Below are positions 1 through 12,507 of a DNA stretch of 64,000 nucleotides, in pieces. Positions within the stretch are counted from its first letter, which is position 1; each line of letters opens with the position of its first letter. The notes beneath the pieces were generated by a model, which searched no databases, was not told where the DNA came from, and saw only the letters and a program-made list of their open reading frames with translations. The DNA comes from Ulva prolifera (taxonomy: Eukaryota; Chlorophyta; Ulvophyceae; Ulvales; Ulvaceae), in NCBI GenBank assembly GCA_023078555.1, contig CM041200.1:8765528-8829527 (forward strand), written 5' to 3'. The position numbers were made by a program, and so were the translations under genes.

Positions 1-5
1 ACACA

Positions 6-68
<63 letters not shown>
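1..68. repeat. CA dinucleotide microsatellite
   Basis: Near-perfect run of alternating A and C from the window edge to base 68, with one CC interruption near base 11. It probably continues outside the window. Confidence 0.98.
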
Positions 69-70
<2 letters not shown>

Positions 71-1192
71 CGTCGCGGAGGTGATCATGCGTTCACGGTC
101 CGCTGTGGCGTGCCTGCACGTTCTCTGCACAGGAGCCGCAACTACATGAGCGTGGATGGTGGCTACAGGGGTGCGCACCATTGGGATCAGGGGCCGCGGC
201 CATGTCCGCACGGGTAGCAGGGGCAGCGAGGCCCGCGGCGCCGATGAGGGCCAGCACCAGCCTGCTCGAAACACCCATCGTTGAGATCCTGCAGCTGGCG
301 CAGATCCAACTGAAGTGGATGTGAAACGTTCATCAACATGGCCCATTTGCACGCCAGCAACAGTTCTCAATTGCGAATCGTGGTGGCCCACTCTGTGGGT
401 GCAACACAAATGTGTCCACATGGGTGCAGGTGCCGGATCCGATGGACGGCAAAGTTTGACCCAGCTAGGTGTTTCACCCAGCTGCAATGCGAAAGCACAT
501 GCCACCACCGAGACGGATTGGTACCAATTTTTGGAAGGGCGACAACAACTGCCTGAAGTTCACACCATGGACACCTGAAGCAGCCTCAAGATTGCAGTCG
601 CATGAATTCTTAAATCTACAATGCGTTGATATCAGCTGCAGCCGCAGCTATGCATCAACAGCTTTCAAAGCATGTGCACGAACTTGCAACATGGTGCACA
701 GCATGTGCACTGCTGTCGGTCAAGTGGGCTGGTGTCTGGTGCAAGTGAACGGCGTGTGGTGCGTGCTCTAGCCAGATTGCACATCTTGGAGCTGGCGAAC
801 GAGATAGCGAGCTGCCAGAAATCACCGTTCGTCACCGGGACGGTAGTCAGAGACGGTGGAAAGCGCTCGCGCACTCGCACACATGCACGAGCTCTATCGC
901 AGGACGCCTTCAGGACGCCTTAAGCTTGCAGGCGCGGGAAAGGCATAATGCTCACCACGGCCGTCCACGTCACCGTGTGCGCACACCGTTCATCACCTGA
1001 TCGTTCGCGCTAACCTCGCCAACCTAGCTGGATGCCGCATTCCTGGCTTATGTATGAGCACGTTCGCACCGAACCGTGCCTCAATCTTGAGAGTTGCGGA
1101 AGCGCAAGGTCAACTCTCACAAATTCATCCCAACTGCGTTTTTACGGAACACAGAGAGATCCCACACAGGAAGCATATGCTTCTCGCAGCAG
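69..1192. other. No recognisable gene
   Basis: Open frames on both strands are short (about 100 codons or less), with no recognisable motif and no exon chain that keeps phase. I see nothing functional here. Confidence 0.5.
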
Positions 1193-1207
1193 CACTCGCT
1201 AGCGGGC

Positions 1208-1340
1208 TGTGTTACAAAAGTGTGAACGGGAGAAAACAAACACTGAAACCGAATCTCATCCGAATCAACATCAACATACACTCACACAAGCACACGAACA
1301 CTACAACCGCACTCACAACTCAGTCCGGCCGGATCACGTC
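1208..1340 (-). mobile_element. LINE/SINE 3' tail, family B, copy 1, with 15-bp TSD
   Basis: In sense (minus) orientation the copy ends with the family B terminus, CGTTCACTTTTGTAAC-like. It is bracketed by a perfect 15-bp direct repeat, CACTCGCTAGCGGGC, at 1193-1207 and 1341-1355. Copies share the 3' end and differ in 5' extent, as expected of target-primed reverse transcription. No coding part is seen. Confidence 0.85.
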
Positions 1341-1355
1341 CACTCGCTAGCGGGC

Positions 1356-2200
1356 ATATTGACCAGCGCAAGAGTGGGAGACGGGTCGGCAGGCCGGCTC
1401 GTGCAGCGATCGTTAGCCATCGGGGCAGTCGCAAAAGCACCTGTATCTCCGAGATAGCTGTTGAAATCCGATCGAAACGATATCCGAGGCGCTGCGCAGA
1501 GGCTAGGTAGTGCTCCTCTCGAGAATGACGTACACGCCGCTTGCTTCCGCTGACTACTCCCTTGAAGCAATTGCTCAAGGGAAAGCTATCGATCGAGTCT
1601 GTCAGGAACCGCCGAGCTCGATCAGCTCGACGATGTGCGCTGGGCAGTCGAGAGTGAAGCTGTCCGCAGCCAACACTCTGGAGACAATGTATCGCATGCG
1701 GCTCCCGCAATGGCCCAGGCTCTGAATGAGAACAGATCAAGGCCAGCCCGGCGCGGAGGTATATACATGCTGCGCCAATTGATTAATTTGTCGCGGTGCT
1801 CATGCTTGAGACGCTGGCGAGCCCACCGAGGATGCGGATGCACCGGCGCGAGACCGGTGAATCCAGTGCACATGCATATGCGGCGACGCGTAGGGTGAAC
1901 TACCGGCGGCGCCTGTGCGTGTTTTGTGCCCAATCCTATTCAGCCAACCTCGGCCGCAGTATCACGTTATGCATCAGAAAGTCAATCCAAGCGCCAGACC
2001 GCCGAATGGCCGTGACGGGACGGAGGAACGATGCTCGGCGTCCAGCAAGCTTGAGAGGCGGCCATAGCATGGGCGTGAGGTCCATCGTGTGATTGACGGC
2101 CGCGGCAGCGCGGAAGCACCAGGCATACGCATGTGCACAAGTTTGGAGCTGATGCAGGACACGAGATCTCTGGCTAGAGTGACTCAGGCTAAGGGGGCGC
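1356..2200. other. No recognisable gene
   Basis: Only short, mutually overlapping open frames with no family resemblance. Nothing else seen. Confidence 0.45.
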
Positions 2201-2247
2201 GTCCGTGCTGCAAGGACAAGATCGGAAAGGCAGGGGGCAGCACGGAC
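2201..2247 (-). repeat. Family A LINE-tail fragment forming a hairpin
   Basis: Contains a diverged copy of the family A end (plus strand TGCAAGGACAAGATCGG, then AAGGCAGGGGGCAGCAC). The fragment is bounded by an 11-bp perfect inverted repeat, GTCCGTGCTGC at 2201-2211 and GCAGCACGGAC at 2237-2247. No TSD seen. Confidence 0.5.
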
Positions 2248-3632
2248 CCGAATATGCTGTACATGACAGGCCCCTTCGTATATTCTCCCTGATTTGTGAT
2301 TGTTTGAGCACATTCACTGTTCTGGACCACTAGCTGGCAGTGATTGCAATTGGCAGGTCACAGTGGTGACGGAAGAGTGAACACACCCTCAAACAAAAAC
2401 CGTGAGACATATGCATATCCCACACGCAGCACCAAGCTTGGTGCTCGCAGTGGCACCCACAGTTCGCCCAGCGAAGTGAGTTCATGGCGCAATGACAGAG
2501 GATGTAGGAATAAGAGTCACAGCTGCGTGTCATCCACCTGGCCATCTGCAGATGGGCTGGTCTTGACAGCTGTGGACGTGCAGATCTGCTCGAGCTCTGC
2601 TGCACTCGATGTGAGCTGATTCTGTGAAGTGATGTGGTGCCACTTGCGCACACCCACGCGTGCACATTGCCATGAACCCGCATGTCCACATTGAATGCTA
2701 TGGCAGGCTGTGACCACAGCAGCGTACGAACTGATGCGAAGAGGAATGGTCGCCTGCAATTGGCCATGGCAGTCGACCACATGACCACGGAGGTGTTTTG
2801 GGGGGAATTGCGGGCCCGGGTCGCGGGTGCAGGAGTGCCTGATCTGCACTGACCAGCCATCATGATGCAGCCTAGGCTGGCAAGAAGCACAGCACCTGCA
2901 GAGTGCATAGTTCCTTGCACCTCATCGCAGCTCACACGATCTGGGAACTGCCTGCATTCACGTCACTCGGTGTGAAAACATGTACCTGAAAAAGGGCATG
3001 CATGGAGGTGTGGCAGCAGCCATTAATATTGCATGCATGCAGGATGAGAACTGGGCCCCCACGCTGCTCAGCTTCACACCTGACCGTGCACGGCCGTGAC
3101 AGGCTTACAGTCCCCACGTGCAGCCACCCTGGCAGTGCTACCAGCTTCTCTCCGACTTTGACATGGCGACACCACAACTGCCAGGGAGATGCAATGCCCA
3201 CAGCCGTTGTTTTGCCAGCTTGACAACTCCGGTGTGTACCGGCCCCAGCATGCTACTGGTACAGCGTGGCAAGGCATGCACATGGCAGGCCTCATGGGAC
3301 GAACTACATCCTCAAGCAGTGAGGGATAGCACAGGGGTGAAGGAGCTGCGGGGGTCCACCGGGACTGAGAGTGTGTGCCACCATCGGGGGAGGTTGAGCA
3401 AGCTGAGCAAGCAGATCCGAGCAAGGTTAACTTGAACTGAGCAGGACACGGCCGGGCGGGAGTTCCAGGTCACCTTGACTTCACCCTGCTTCCGGAGCAA
3501 GCTGCGCGTGCGCAGCAAGGATAGAATTCGTCACGCTGGAACTTGTGAAGCTGGAGGCCCAGTGGCATGGCCTCCCCGCGCTCGCAAGGGAATCCCTCAG
3601 AACGTTTGGTAGGAGCTGTGATGCAGTGAACA
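2248..3632. other. No convincing gene
   Basis: A 201-codon minus-strand frame (2330-2935) is the longest open stretch. Its translation is rich in Cys, His and Ser, shows no family motif and has no exon partners, so I do not call it. Confidence 0.4.
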
Positions 3633-3646
3633 ACCGGAATGTGCGT

Positions 3647-3721
3647 GTGTGAGTGTGTGTTGGAAGATGATTCGGATCAGATTCGGTTTCAGTGCTTGTT
3701 TTCTCCCGTTCACTCTTTTGC
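3647..3721 (+). mobile_element. Family B LINE tail, copy 2, with 14-bp TSD
   Basis: Carries the family B core GATTCGGATCAGATTCGG and ends TTCTCCCGTTCACTCTTTTG. It is flanked by the perfect 14-bp direct repeat ACCGGAATGTGCGT at 3633-3646 and 3722-3735. Strongly 5'-truncated. Confidence 0.85.
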
Positions 3722-3735
3722 ACCGGAATGTGCGT

Positions 3736-6091
3736 TTATGAGGCAGGTCACACCACCACTACTGCACGGGTACAGCAACCATCGCGAATCACCACATAAA
3801 TGCTGTCCCCAGAACGCAGGGAAGTGCCCTTTTCAGAGCAGCCGCGCTGCAGAGCAGCTGTTATGGCTCGGCGCAGCGTGGCAGCGAACTGCCATGCGCA
3901 GAGCATCTTGCATGCGGGCCTCCCGCCGCTCGTTCGCCATCATGCTTCACGCCTGAGCGCCGGGCCGCCCCACTCCGCCCGCCTCGTGCCGTCTTCCGCC
4001 AGCTCCCGCTGTCCGGCTCACGGATTCTTCCCCCCCTCCGGCCTGCCGTCAACGGCCTGCCGTCGACGATGCCCGGGGTTGGTATGCCGGGACACACGCA
4101 GTTGCGAGGTCTGGGAGCAGTGTGCGTGGGCGCATGCATGATTTGGACTTCATGCGCGCGGATGGGATGAGGGAGAGGTCAGGGGCGCAGCCATTCCATC
4201 GAGTGAGAGCCCGGTGGGGGAAGAAGAACTCAGCATGAATCGACCATGTAGTATGAGCCACAGGAGGCTGAGACTCACTAGTACATAGTATACTTTGCAA
4301 GCAGGCAGTATAACTTGCCGTAGATGAGTCATAGTACTGATACGTCTGCAGGCCTGATGTCCCTGTACAGGAGCCACATTGCCAGCACGCAAAAGATCCG
4401 CGATTTCATATCAGATCATTGTGCTGCAGCAGATGCAATCCGGCTCGACGCACTGGTCCAGGTCGTGCTACGTCATGATATCTAGAATCTAGCCCCTAGT
4501 ACGTGTGCTGTACGACGTGGCTGCCAGGGTGATGGTGGGCATTGGCTGCGCAACCGCGTGTCCGGGCGTCATGCGTGGTCTCTGCCCGACATTCCGTGGC
4601 TACGCTGCAGCGGCCGAACCGCCGTAGCAGGAAAGCATCCGGCAGGCTATCTCATGTGCACCAGGCCCACGCCCACATCCCATGCATGCCCTCCATGCTG
4701 CCCAATTGCCAGAAGCTTACCGAAGGTCCCGACGCAGCCGCACCACGCCATGTCAGCTGCGCAGGCCCGGCTGGCTGCCACCAAGCCCCCCCGCCGGACT
4801 TCATGACCCCGTTGCGCCGCATCACGGCACACACCGACAGGATGTATACCGGGGGGGCGCCCACCACCTCAGCACTCATCCGAACTCCCAACGACCAGCA
4901 ACAAGCTGAGCACACAGCCGCTATTAATGCGCCGCACGCGAATGGTCGCAGGGGTCATTTGCATGCATTTGCACATTCTCAGTAGGCGATTGCGCGGGGA
5001 ATGGAGGACGTACCCGGTGAGGACAGCAAAAACTGCCTTGCCTGCATGATGCACCGGAAGAGGGGCAGCAGCAAGGACCTGGCATGGTGTGCGAGTGTGG
5101 TGCAACATGCTCCTCTCTGCAAGAGAGGCAGGCACCGCACAGTGTCAGAGAGAAATAGAACATCGAGACTGGTACCACGGATGCGGTGCGGAAGTCAGAT
5201 GCGAGCTTGCGCGTGATAGCAAGAACTGAGTCAGCAGCCTCTCGGAGGCAGAAGAGTTGTCAGCCTGTCGATCTATCGTTTTCAAGATGTATCATGCAGT
5301 GACTTCCGCGCCCGGCAGCGAATGGCATGAAGCACAGCGGTTCATGTCGACAACACGCCCCACAGCATGTGTTTTCGTGGTGAACGTTCTTCCGCCGGGA
5401 AATCTGCAGCCTACACCACCGACATATCCTGAACAGGCTGACATTCAGGTTGGAACGATGTGTAAAGTCAAAGCGTCAGTCTGGATCGGAAACTGTGGCG
5501 TGGTTACGCATACCACATTGTAGGTCACGAGGTCCACCAGGTAATACACTGGGGAAACTGCGGCAGCAGTACCTGTGAACCCGTGAAGTAATCGTGTGTC
5601 TAAAATTGAAAGGTGGAATACATACGTGGCGTCGTTTCCGAGTTCCTGTGCACACCAGGACAGGTGCCAGGACTTGTCCACCCTGTCCGTCAGCACATAT
5701 TCGCCAGATTATGGTTAATTGTGCCTGTGATCAGATGTCAAAACAGTCGTGCAGGTGAGGAATGCTTTGTGGGAATGGGGGCCGAGACGCAAAGCGAATC
5801 GGCAAAACAAAAATTGTACCGTAGACAACAAGGACTTGCCTTGCTCTAAAGTCGGGCCTGTCTAGCAAGACGAAGCCTCAACTTCCACCCACGTCTACTT
5901 GATCGCGCGATGTGCCGGTCAGGTAAGTATGAAGCAACTATGTCGTGTTGCTGTACTTGATAGCTGTACCCTTGACATCCAAAGAACGTTCGCTGGGGCC
6001 GGATACTGCCACGTGTCGGATGCCCAAGGCATGGTTGAGGCATGTGTTCGCAAACCGGCACCCAGGCGATGAGTGAGCTTGATGCTGGCTT
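3736..6091. other. No convincing gene
   Basis: Several frames of 80-150 codons overlap on both strands (for example 4542-4985 +), but they are compositionally driven, carry no motif and show no splice-compatible partner. Confidence 0.45.
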
Positions 6092-6105
6092 CCCGCCCCG
6101 GTCTG

Positions 6106-6223
6106 CGTGTTACAAGGACAAAGCAAGCAAGGCAGGTAGCACCGCGAGCAGCAACCAGGGGAACCGCACACCACGCAGCAAGCCACATGCAGCACACACC
6201 AACACACCCACGCATTGCCAGCA
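6106..6223 (-). mobile_element. Family A LINE tail with 14-bp TSD
   Basis: In sense (minus) orientation the copy ends GCGGTGCTACCTGCCTTGC, then TTGCTTTGTCCTTGTAACAC, the terminus shared with the longer copy at 12508-13769. It is flanked by the perfect 14-bp direct repeat CCCGCCCCGGTCTG at 6092-6105 and 6224-6237. No coding part remains. Confidence 0.85.
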
Positions 6224-6237
6224 CCCGCCCCGGTCTG

Positions 6238-8618
6238 TGCATGCCGTTGATGATTGGGCTGCAATACACAAGCATACATGCCAACAAATGTGAATGAACG
6301 CCTGCCACGTCGCACCAACACGCATCCTTCGAATCCCTCGTTTCGAAGGACCGTCTCAAGCAGTTCTCCGAAGACGTCAGACGTGACTACTTTGGAAAAA
6401 GGATCGTGAATGCGAACATCGCCGTGAGTGTAATCTAGGTGAAGTTTACTGGTGGCCTTGGCAGTCTCTCGTCCTCCGGCGTTGTCATCGGGTGCACTTG
6501 GACCCAGGGCAAGACGACCAGTGCGACGGATCGACCAGTGCGACGGACCATTGCACCTCTACATGAGCCTTCATATCCGACTGCGCCGTGTGCAAGTGTG
6601 GTCACAGCATACAGCCTTCGCGACCAGCATTTGACTGCGTGGAGCGATCTAGCATGCAGGAAGCACATGGCCTGCTGTGCCTAGGCTCGCATCTTCCCTC
6701 AACGCAGTGGAGTACAAAGTCTGAAAATGGCTAGCAATGGTGCTTCCCAGCTAGCCTTCTTGCACGGGCACTGCTGCGCTGTGCTGTGACCCTGCCAGAG
6801 CATGTGCAGTTTATTGCACACATGTAGCAGTCGCTGTGTCACACCCATCCGAGGCAGGCATAATTCTTTCTGAACCAGAAGCTGCATCAGATGTGGTGGT
6901 AGGCTACACTATATTCGTAGGCCAGGAAGCGATTGGGCCAGCGCTGCCACACCCATTGCAAGTCACTAGGCAAGAAGCAGTCCATTAGTGGCCGTGGACC
7001 ACTGGTACCGAAGTCACAAGACGGAAAGGCTGTGCTGAGGCCAAGCCTCCATCGTTGATCTGGTGTGCAGTGCACAACAACATGAGAATGACGCACAACG
7101 CATGCTGCTTTGGTTTTCCCATACCATGAAGTAACAGCTCTGTCTCACTGCGAAACATCACCTGATGCATCAGACCTCTGTCTTGCGCTAGTTCACAAAC
7201 ATGTCAGCACGCCTACATGTGCTCACGCCTGGAGTGGCTTGCAACTAAACATAGCTGACTCCACACTGGACGTGAGAATTTAAAGGTTCCGATTGAACGA
7301 TGCTGCAGCATCATATGGACTCATGGCATCGACACACGTAGCTTGTGTCATGCAGAAAGCAGTCTGATTGTCACACAACTGGATGTTTTCAGTGTCACAC
7401 GACTGGAGCAAGACTTAGCTCCTAAACCACCAAGCCTTTGACACTGATCTGAGCAGCCAGCCAGCAGCATATACTGCTAACTCAGTCTGTGATCAGTGTG
7501 TTGATCAATGCACAATGCTTCCTGAGGCATCGAGGCAACGCAATCGCATGAACGTCAGAATGAGAGCTCAAGACTTGATGTCACACTTCTACGGTGCTTG
7601 TTTTGTGCAGTGTAGCTTCCAAGAAGGCTGCCGGTGGTGTGCAGCGAGCCATACATGTCAAAACCGCTGCTGAGCCGCCCACAGCACCGCCAAATACAAA
7701 TACAACATCATTATGGGCCAGGTACAACTATAATGGATGTTCTGATTTCAATGAGCGACCGCTGGGCAGCGTTGGGCAAAACTTGTCTTTATGCCCAGCC
7801 ATGCATACGATTTTGACGGAAAGGTGCGACTTTGCCCAGCGACTTGACACAAAGGTACAGTGGCACCCAGGAGGGCCTAATTAGTCTGTAGACATTCCCA
7901 GCGCTTTCCAGAGCGTTCTGAGGTGCCCGCGCTTCCGGTGGACATGCATGAGGGCTGTGCCCACCCCCCTCCTTGCAGCTTGTAGCTGTCCTTGCGCTCG
8001 CGCGTCGGTATCGGTGTGCAGCACCAATGCCCGATCGTGACTCTCGCACCTTTTATATTCTATGGCATCGTCAAGCATTCCCGACCCCTTCGACGTCGGC
8101 GTGTGAGTGCGGTGCGAACCGCACCCCATGGCCACGTGCGCTCTGTACATGTGTGCTGTTGCCAGATGTTGCTGTGCGATGCCTGCGGTGCTACCTGCCT
8201 CTGGGATTTCCTTCATTCCTTCCAGAAAGGGCATTAGAGAGTCTGACAGTCCTGAATGTGTCCCCGATTGCGGGCTCCTGCGGGCGCATCTGCATTCTGC
8301 TGCTCCCTTGGGGAGCCAGAACGAGTCCATAGCTAGACTCATGCTCTCCTGAAAGTTGGGGTGTTTAGTAGCGTCTGCGTTGTGTGGCAGCTTGCAGCTA
8401 GCGAGGTTTTTCTTGTCCCCTCCACCGCGATGGTGCCCGCACCGGATCGAGCCGGGCAGGTCTTCCCTCACCGTCATCCCGAAAAGGAGCTCAAGTCCCC
8501 ATTTTGATCAATGAAAGGCTTTTGTCGTGGCTGCCACCTTGTGCAAACGACCGCTGGACAGCGCGCCCTGTACTAGGTGCAAGGGCACTTTGCCAGTCCA
8601 GACCTCGAAGACGAGACC
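6238..8618. other. No convincing gene
   Basis: No frame here keeps a recognisable domain. A minus-strand frame of 198 codons (7881-8477) overlaps the dispersed repeat at 7984-8050 and a partial family A motif near 8188-8203, so it is probably repeat-derived. Confidence 0.45.
7984..8050. repeat. Dispersed repeat D, copy 1
   Basis: About 67 bp closely similar to 14590-14657; both contain GCGCGTCGGT followed by ACCAATGCCCG. In the second copy the repeat supplies the start codon of the F-box/ApaG gene. Only two copies seen. Confidence 0.7.
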
Positions 8619-11600
8619 ATGGAATCTGCTGGGACATTACCGCGTCGTATTGTAAGAGCCCGCTCTACTTGCCTTCGGCAGATGACAGTCACGGAGCAGT
8701 GGGAACACATCTCGCTGAAACCACGATTCCTGCGTACATGGTTCTCAATCAGTCTGCTCGTTGAAGCGATAATTACTGCCGTTGTCTACATTTGGGGCTG
8801 GGCTGCGGCAGGTCAGCCCTTCGTCGTTGCTGTTCCTGCCGTCGCGCTTGTTGCGGTAGTGACGGGAGTTGTCTTGGCTTGTCATTTTCACGGTCCGATA
8901 CCCCATGCTACGATACTGTGCCCGGCATACAGCTTGTTGAAGTTATACATAGTGGTTTGCCCTTTCATCCAAAAGGTCCAGAATGTGCGCCCTCATCTCT
9001 CAGCCTGCTGAGTTTGCAAGTGGCTGTGGCTGCTTGTTCGATGGCCTGCGATCAGGAACAATGGGCACACGTCAACAGAAACAGCATGTACCGCTGATGG
9101 GTCAGCAAGATGACCTACTTGTCCTGCAGAGACCGTGGGGAAGTTGGAGGTGTCACATTGCAGCTGGAGTCATCAGCACGTTCATGATGCATTTTCCGTG
9201 CGTGGTTTCGACGGAGTCATGGCAGAGGTCGCCGCATCGCCTTTTGGATGTCCGCTTGGATGTGGCGTTCTCGGGTGTGGCTGCTATCTGTAGGCATCTT
9301 GACAACATCATTGATATCGACATGGGCACCTTTCTGCTGGACCAGGTATGCCAGCATGGCCTACCAGACTCTCCTCCAGGATTGTTGCCACGCCAGCACA
9401 TGCACCTTGACATGAGGCTTTACCTGCATATTTTCCTACCGACTCGACTCTTACACGGTCAAACTCGTTCATGACAGGAGACCTGATGTCTGTGACCATA
9501 GCAAAACTGCATATGAACAGCTGAGATCGCTTCAGCTTTGGTTGTTGGTTGTCGACTGCACGGCTCTCAAATACCTGCAAATGCAGAAAACCTGCATGTT
9601 GCAAAAAATGCTTGTGCAGCCAAACACATGTGTCACCGTGACAACGACTGCCGTGCAGGCTACAGGTCCAGAGTGCAGGTCTGGCCTGCACAGCATCTGC
9701 GGCCCCCTGTGGCCACTTGCCTGCACATATCTGACCCTCAGCACCATTGAAATGCTCGTCTCCATCATTCTGACCTGCGGTGGGAAGTTCATGGCTGGCG
9801 GCACTGCTAACCTCAACAGGTGAGTGATTCGGCAGCATCAACGACAGGCGGGTTCACATGCACTTGAATTCACATGCACGTGAATGAGAACGCACTTGTT
9901 CTCGTTTTTGGATGTTTCAATGGACTGGAAGGCTACTCATAGACTCTTGTCATGTGCAGCCACCCTGCCGCATTTCCCCTCCCTGTACCTTTCATTTGCA
10001 GCGCACTGGTGGGTTTGAAGCTGGCCATGCTGTCAGGACTCGATCAATTTGTCGAGAGATGCCACCAAATGGCCTGTACAATCGTAGATTCCTCGACTGG
10101 AGTGGCGACATGACCCCAACACCTGGGAATTGCTCCACACAGGTTCAAAACAGAGTGCCAGAGGCCACAGCGCCGGCTGGTGGTCCCCATTGCACCCAGT
10201 CGTCACGGTCCGGCAAGAATTCAGAGATCCAACAGGATTTTCCCAACAAGTCGAATGGCTCGGAACGGAAGTTCGACCCACACACCAAACACCGCAGACA
10301 CGCACGCACATCTGTCCAGCACACCTTGTGATCGTATCTCTGAGGCTGCCCTCTGTGCATGCAGGGCGCGGGCGGCAGTGTACGTCGTCTCCCTGCTCTG
10401 CGAGGCCGGCCTCATCTGCAGTCACGCCATCTACTGGCGCATGCTGCGCGAGTCCCGCGGCTTCATCCCGGGCTCCGGCGTCGGTGATCCGCAAATGCAT
10501 CTCCTCCCAGCAGACAGCGGCGTCCAGATTGCTGTTGCCACCACGGCCAACACTGTCATGTTTGCTGCGAACATCTGGGGCCTGCGCCGCTCGCTCGTGT
10601 ACCTGAAACGATGGTGGAGACAGATGGTCAGGTTGTGTTTCCGGACGGGAGGTACTGACGCATCACCCCCGGACACATCTGTGCATGCCCGGCTGCGGCT
10701 CGCCCAGGTGCAGTCTGTGCACGTGTGGCGTGCTCTAGAGAACCAATCGCTCTGTGTCAATGGGGGAATGCACGTCGAGGACCTGTTGCGCCAGGACAAC
10801 AGTCCGCCGCTCATGCCACCGCCACTGCAGATGTCCCTGACATGGTCAGAGCAGATGACTGCGCTGGAAGCGCTGCGGCGCCAGCACTCCGTCCATCTGC
10901 CTCGTGGCTTCAGCTTCCTGGTCCAAGAATCCGAGAAGGGTAGCTTGCATGGCACTCATTCCGACGCTACCGAGCCCCAATGGCGCAGACAGTCACAGAT
11001 CGGTCTTTGCACGAGGTCTACTTCCCTGGCATCGATCAGAAGTTCCATCGGCTGCGGGCCCGTGAACGCTGTGACGACATCATCGGGGAATGGCTCCGGC
11101 TCGCCGTCGGCTGTCAAGCCGGTGCCGCTCGCACACAGCCGTCAGAGCAGCAATGCATTGCAGGATACTCACCCCAGCGGCACAGATTCCCCGGGCCTGG
11201 CATGGAGCGCGGTCCCCATGCACCGTGTGCCTCAGTTGCAGCATGCTTGCGTGCACACCGCTTCGCATTCGGGCGCGGCGCCAGTACAGACGGACATGTC
11301 ACCCGAGGATGGAGACACGCAGAGCGCGTTGCGTTACTTGGATGCACTGCAGAGCGCCGGAACGGACACAGGGATGAATCGATGGTGTGTGTGTGTGGTT
11401 TCCACAGCCCCTAGGCCTGCAGGGACTGTGATGCATGAGGCGCTCTGCGAAGCCCAGCCTGGTGTATGATTTTCCACATGCAGGGATCCAGGAGCTGCGG
11501 TATGCATCAGCTTCTTGGATGGGCGATTGGGGACAAGTCATGCGAGTGCAGCAGCGTCGACGTCACCGGAGCGCATCGCCATGCACCCCGCCTCTCATGC

Positions 11601-11823
11601 AGGCGCAACAGTCGATGGGTTTGAGAGGCGCTCGACGGGTTCCACCGATCTAGAGCTGGGATTCCTCTCAACGACCCGGGACAATGAGCGCAGTGTTCAT
11701 GGGCGCAGGGCACCGTCGCTGCGAGGCGCCGCGGCTCTGTCGGTGCATGCCATGTTGCGGGCGCAGCTGGACATGCAGCCGCACCCCGGCATTGGCCGCC
11801 AGTCCGCTTGGTCTGCTACTTAG
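8619..11823 (+). CDS. Multi-exon gene for a probable multi-pass membrane protein, family not recognised
   Basis: Proposed exons: 8619-8984, 9130-9345, one ending at 9819 whose start is unresolved, 10365-11384 and 11484-11823 (TAG). Two junctions are firm: the AG|GTGAGT donor after 9819 and TGCAG| before 10365 join in phase 2, and the TG|GTGTGT donor after 11384 and ATGCAG| before 11484 join in phase 2. The exon 1-2 junction (AAT|GTGCGC, CCTGCAG|) is phase-consistent but weaker. Exon 1 has two hydrophobic segments, LLVEAIITAVVYIWGWAAAG and VAVPAVALVAVVTGVVLAC. The exon ending at 9819 has one or two more (around LWLLVVDC and LSTIEMLVSIILTCGG). Exon 4 begins with AAVYVVSLLCEAGLICSHAI, a basic stretch follows, and the tail is polar and Ser/His-rich, probably cytosolic. 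A transporter, channel or receptor is possible; I do not recognise a family. Another frame is open between 9346 and 9530, so the middle of the model may change. Confidence 0.5.
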
Positions 11824-12493
11824 GGCGATGGCAGGATGATGGCTGTGCTCCCTCCGGCTGTGCCGGCATCATTGATTGCAGACAGGCTCAGCTCATACGC
11901 TCCGCCACACGTACAGGCTGAACTGCTCAGGTCTAGCCACAGGGATGCTAGCGAGCCGCGGATGGAAAATGATATGTCGACAGTAGAGTGTGTTTTGCCA
12001 ACGGCACTTTGAGCGGGAATCTTCGAACACCTCCATCGGCAGCGGTCAGGGTGTAGCTGAAGTGGTGCAGTCCGCGAGCCGTGCGGTGGCGTCGCCCTGT
12101 ATCAGGCTGCACGTGCGGGGGCGACGGGCCCATGGTGCACCACATCAGCTGCTGCCTGGGCGGCTCGTGTCTTCCACGGCAGACTGCACTGTCGTTGCAG
12201 ATTCAATGCATGATGGGTTGAGTTCAGCTGGCATGAGCATTAGCATGTGGATTTGCCATTGTGCTGCAAGCCACAAGTGAGCAGAGGTGCCGGTGGTGGC
12301 AATCTGCATGGATCATGTGGCCCGTCTACATAAAGACATATTCACCTTTTTCTCGTACTATTTTCAAGGTGACAATCCCAGCGTAACAGGGAAGTGACCA
12401 ATATTCTGGTGGGCGCCTCGGCTGACTTTGGCGCTTGTGTTGCCCAAAGACAAGCCTGCGAACCATATTCTCATGCCCAGTGCAATCAGAGCA
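11824..12493. other. No recognisable gene
   Basis: Short frames only. The right edge abuts the TSD of the LINE copy at 12508. Confidence 0.45.
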
Positions 12494-12507
12494 GGCCAGT
12501 GCTGTGT

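Noticed and set aside
2330-2935. 201-codon minus-strand frame
   Set aside because: Cys/His/Ser-rich translation with no motif, no splice partners and no similarity to other frames here.
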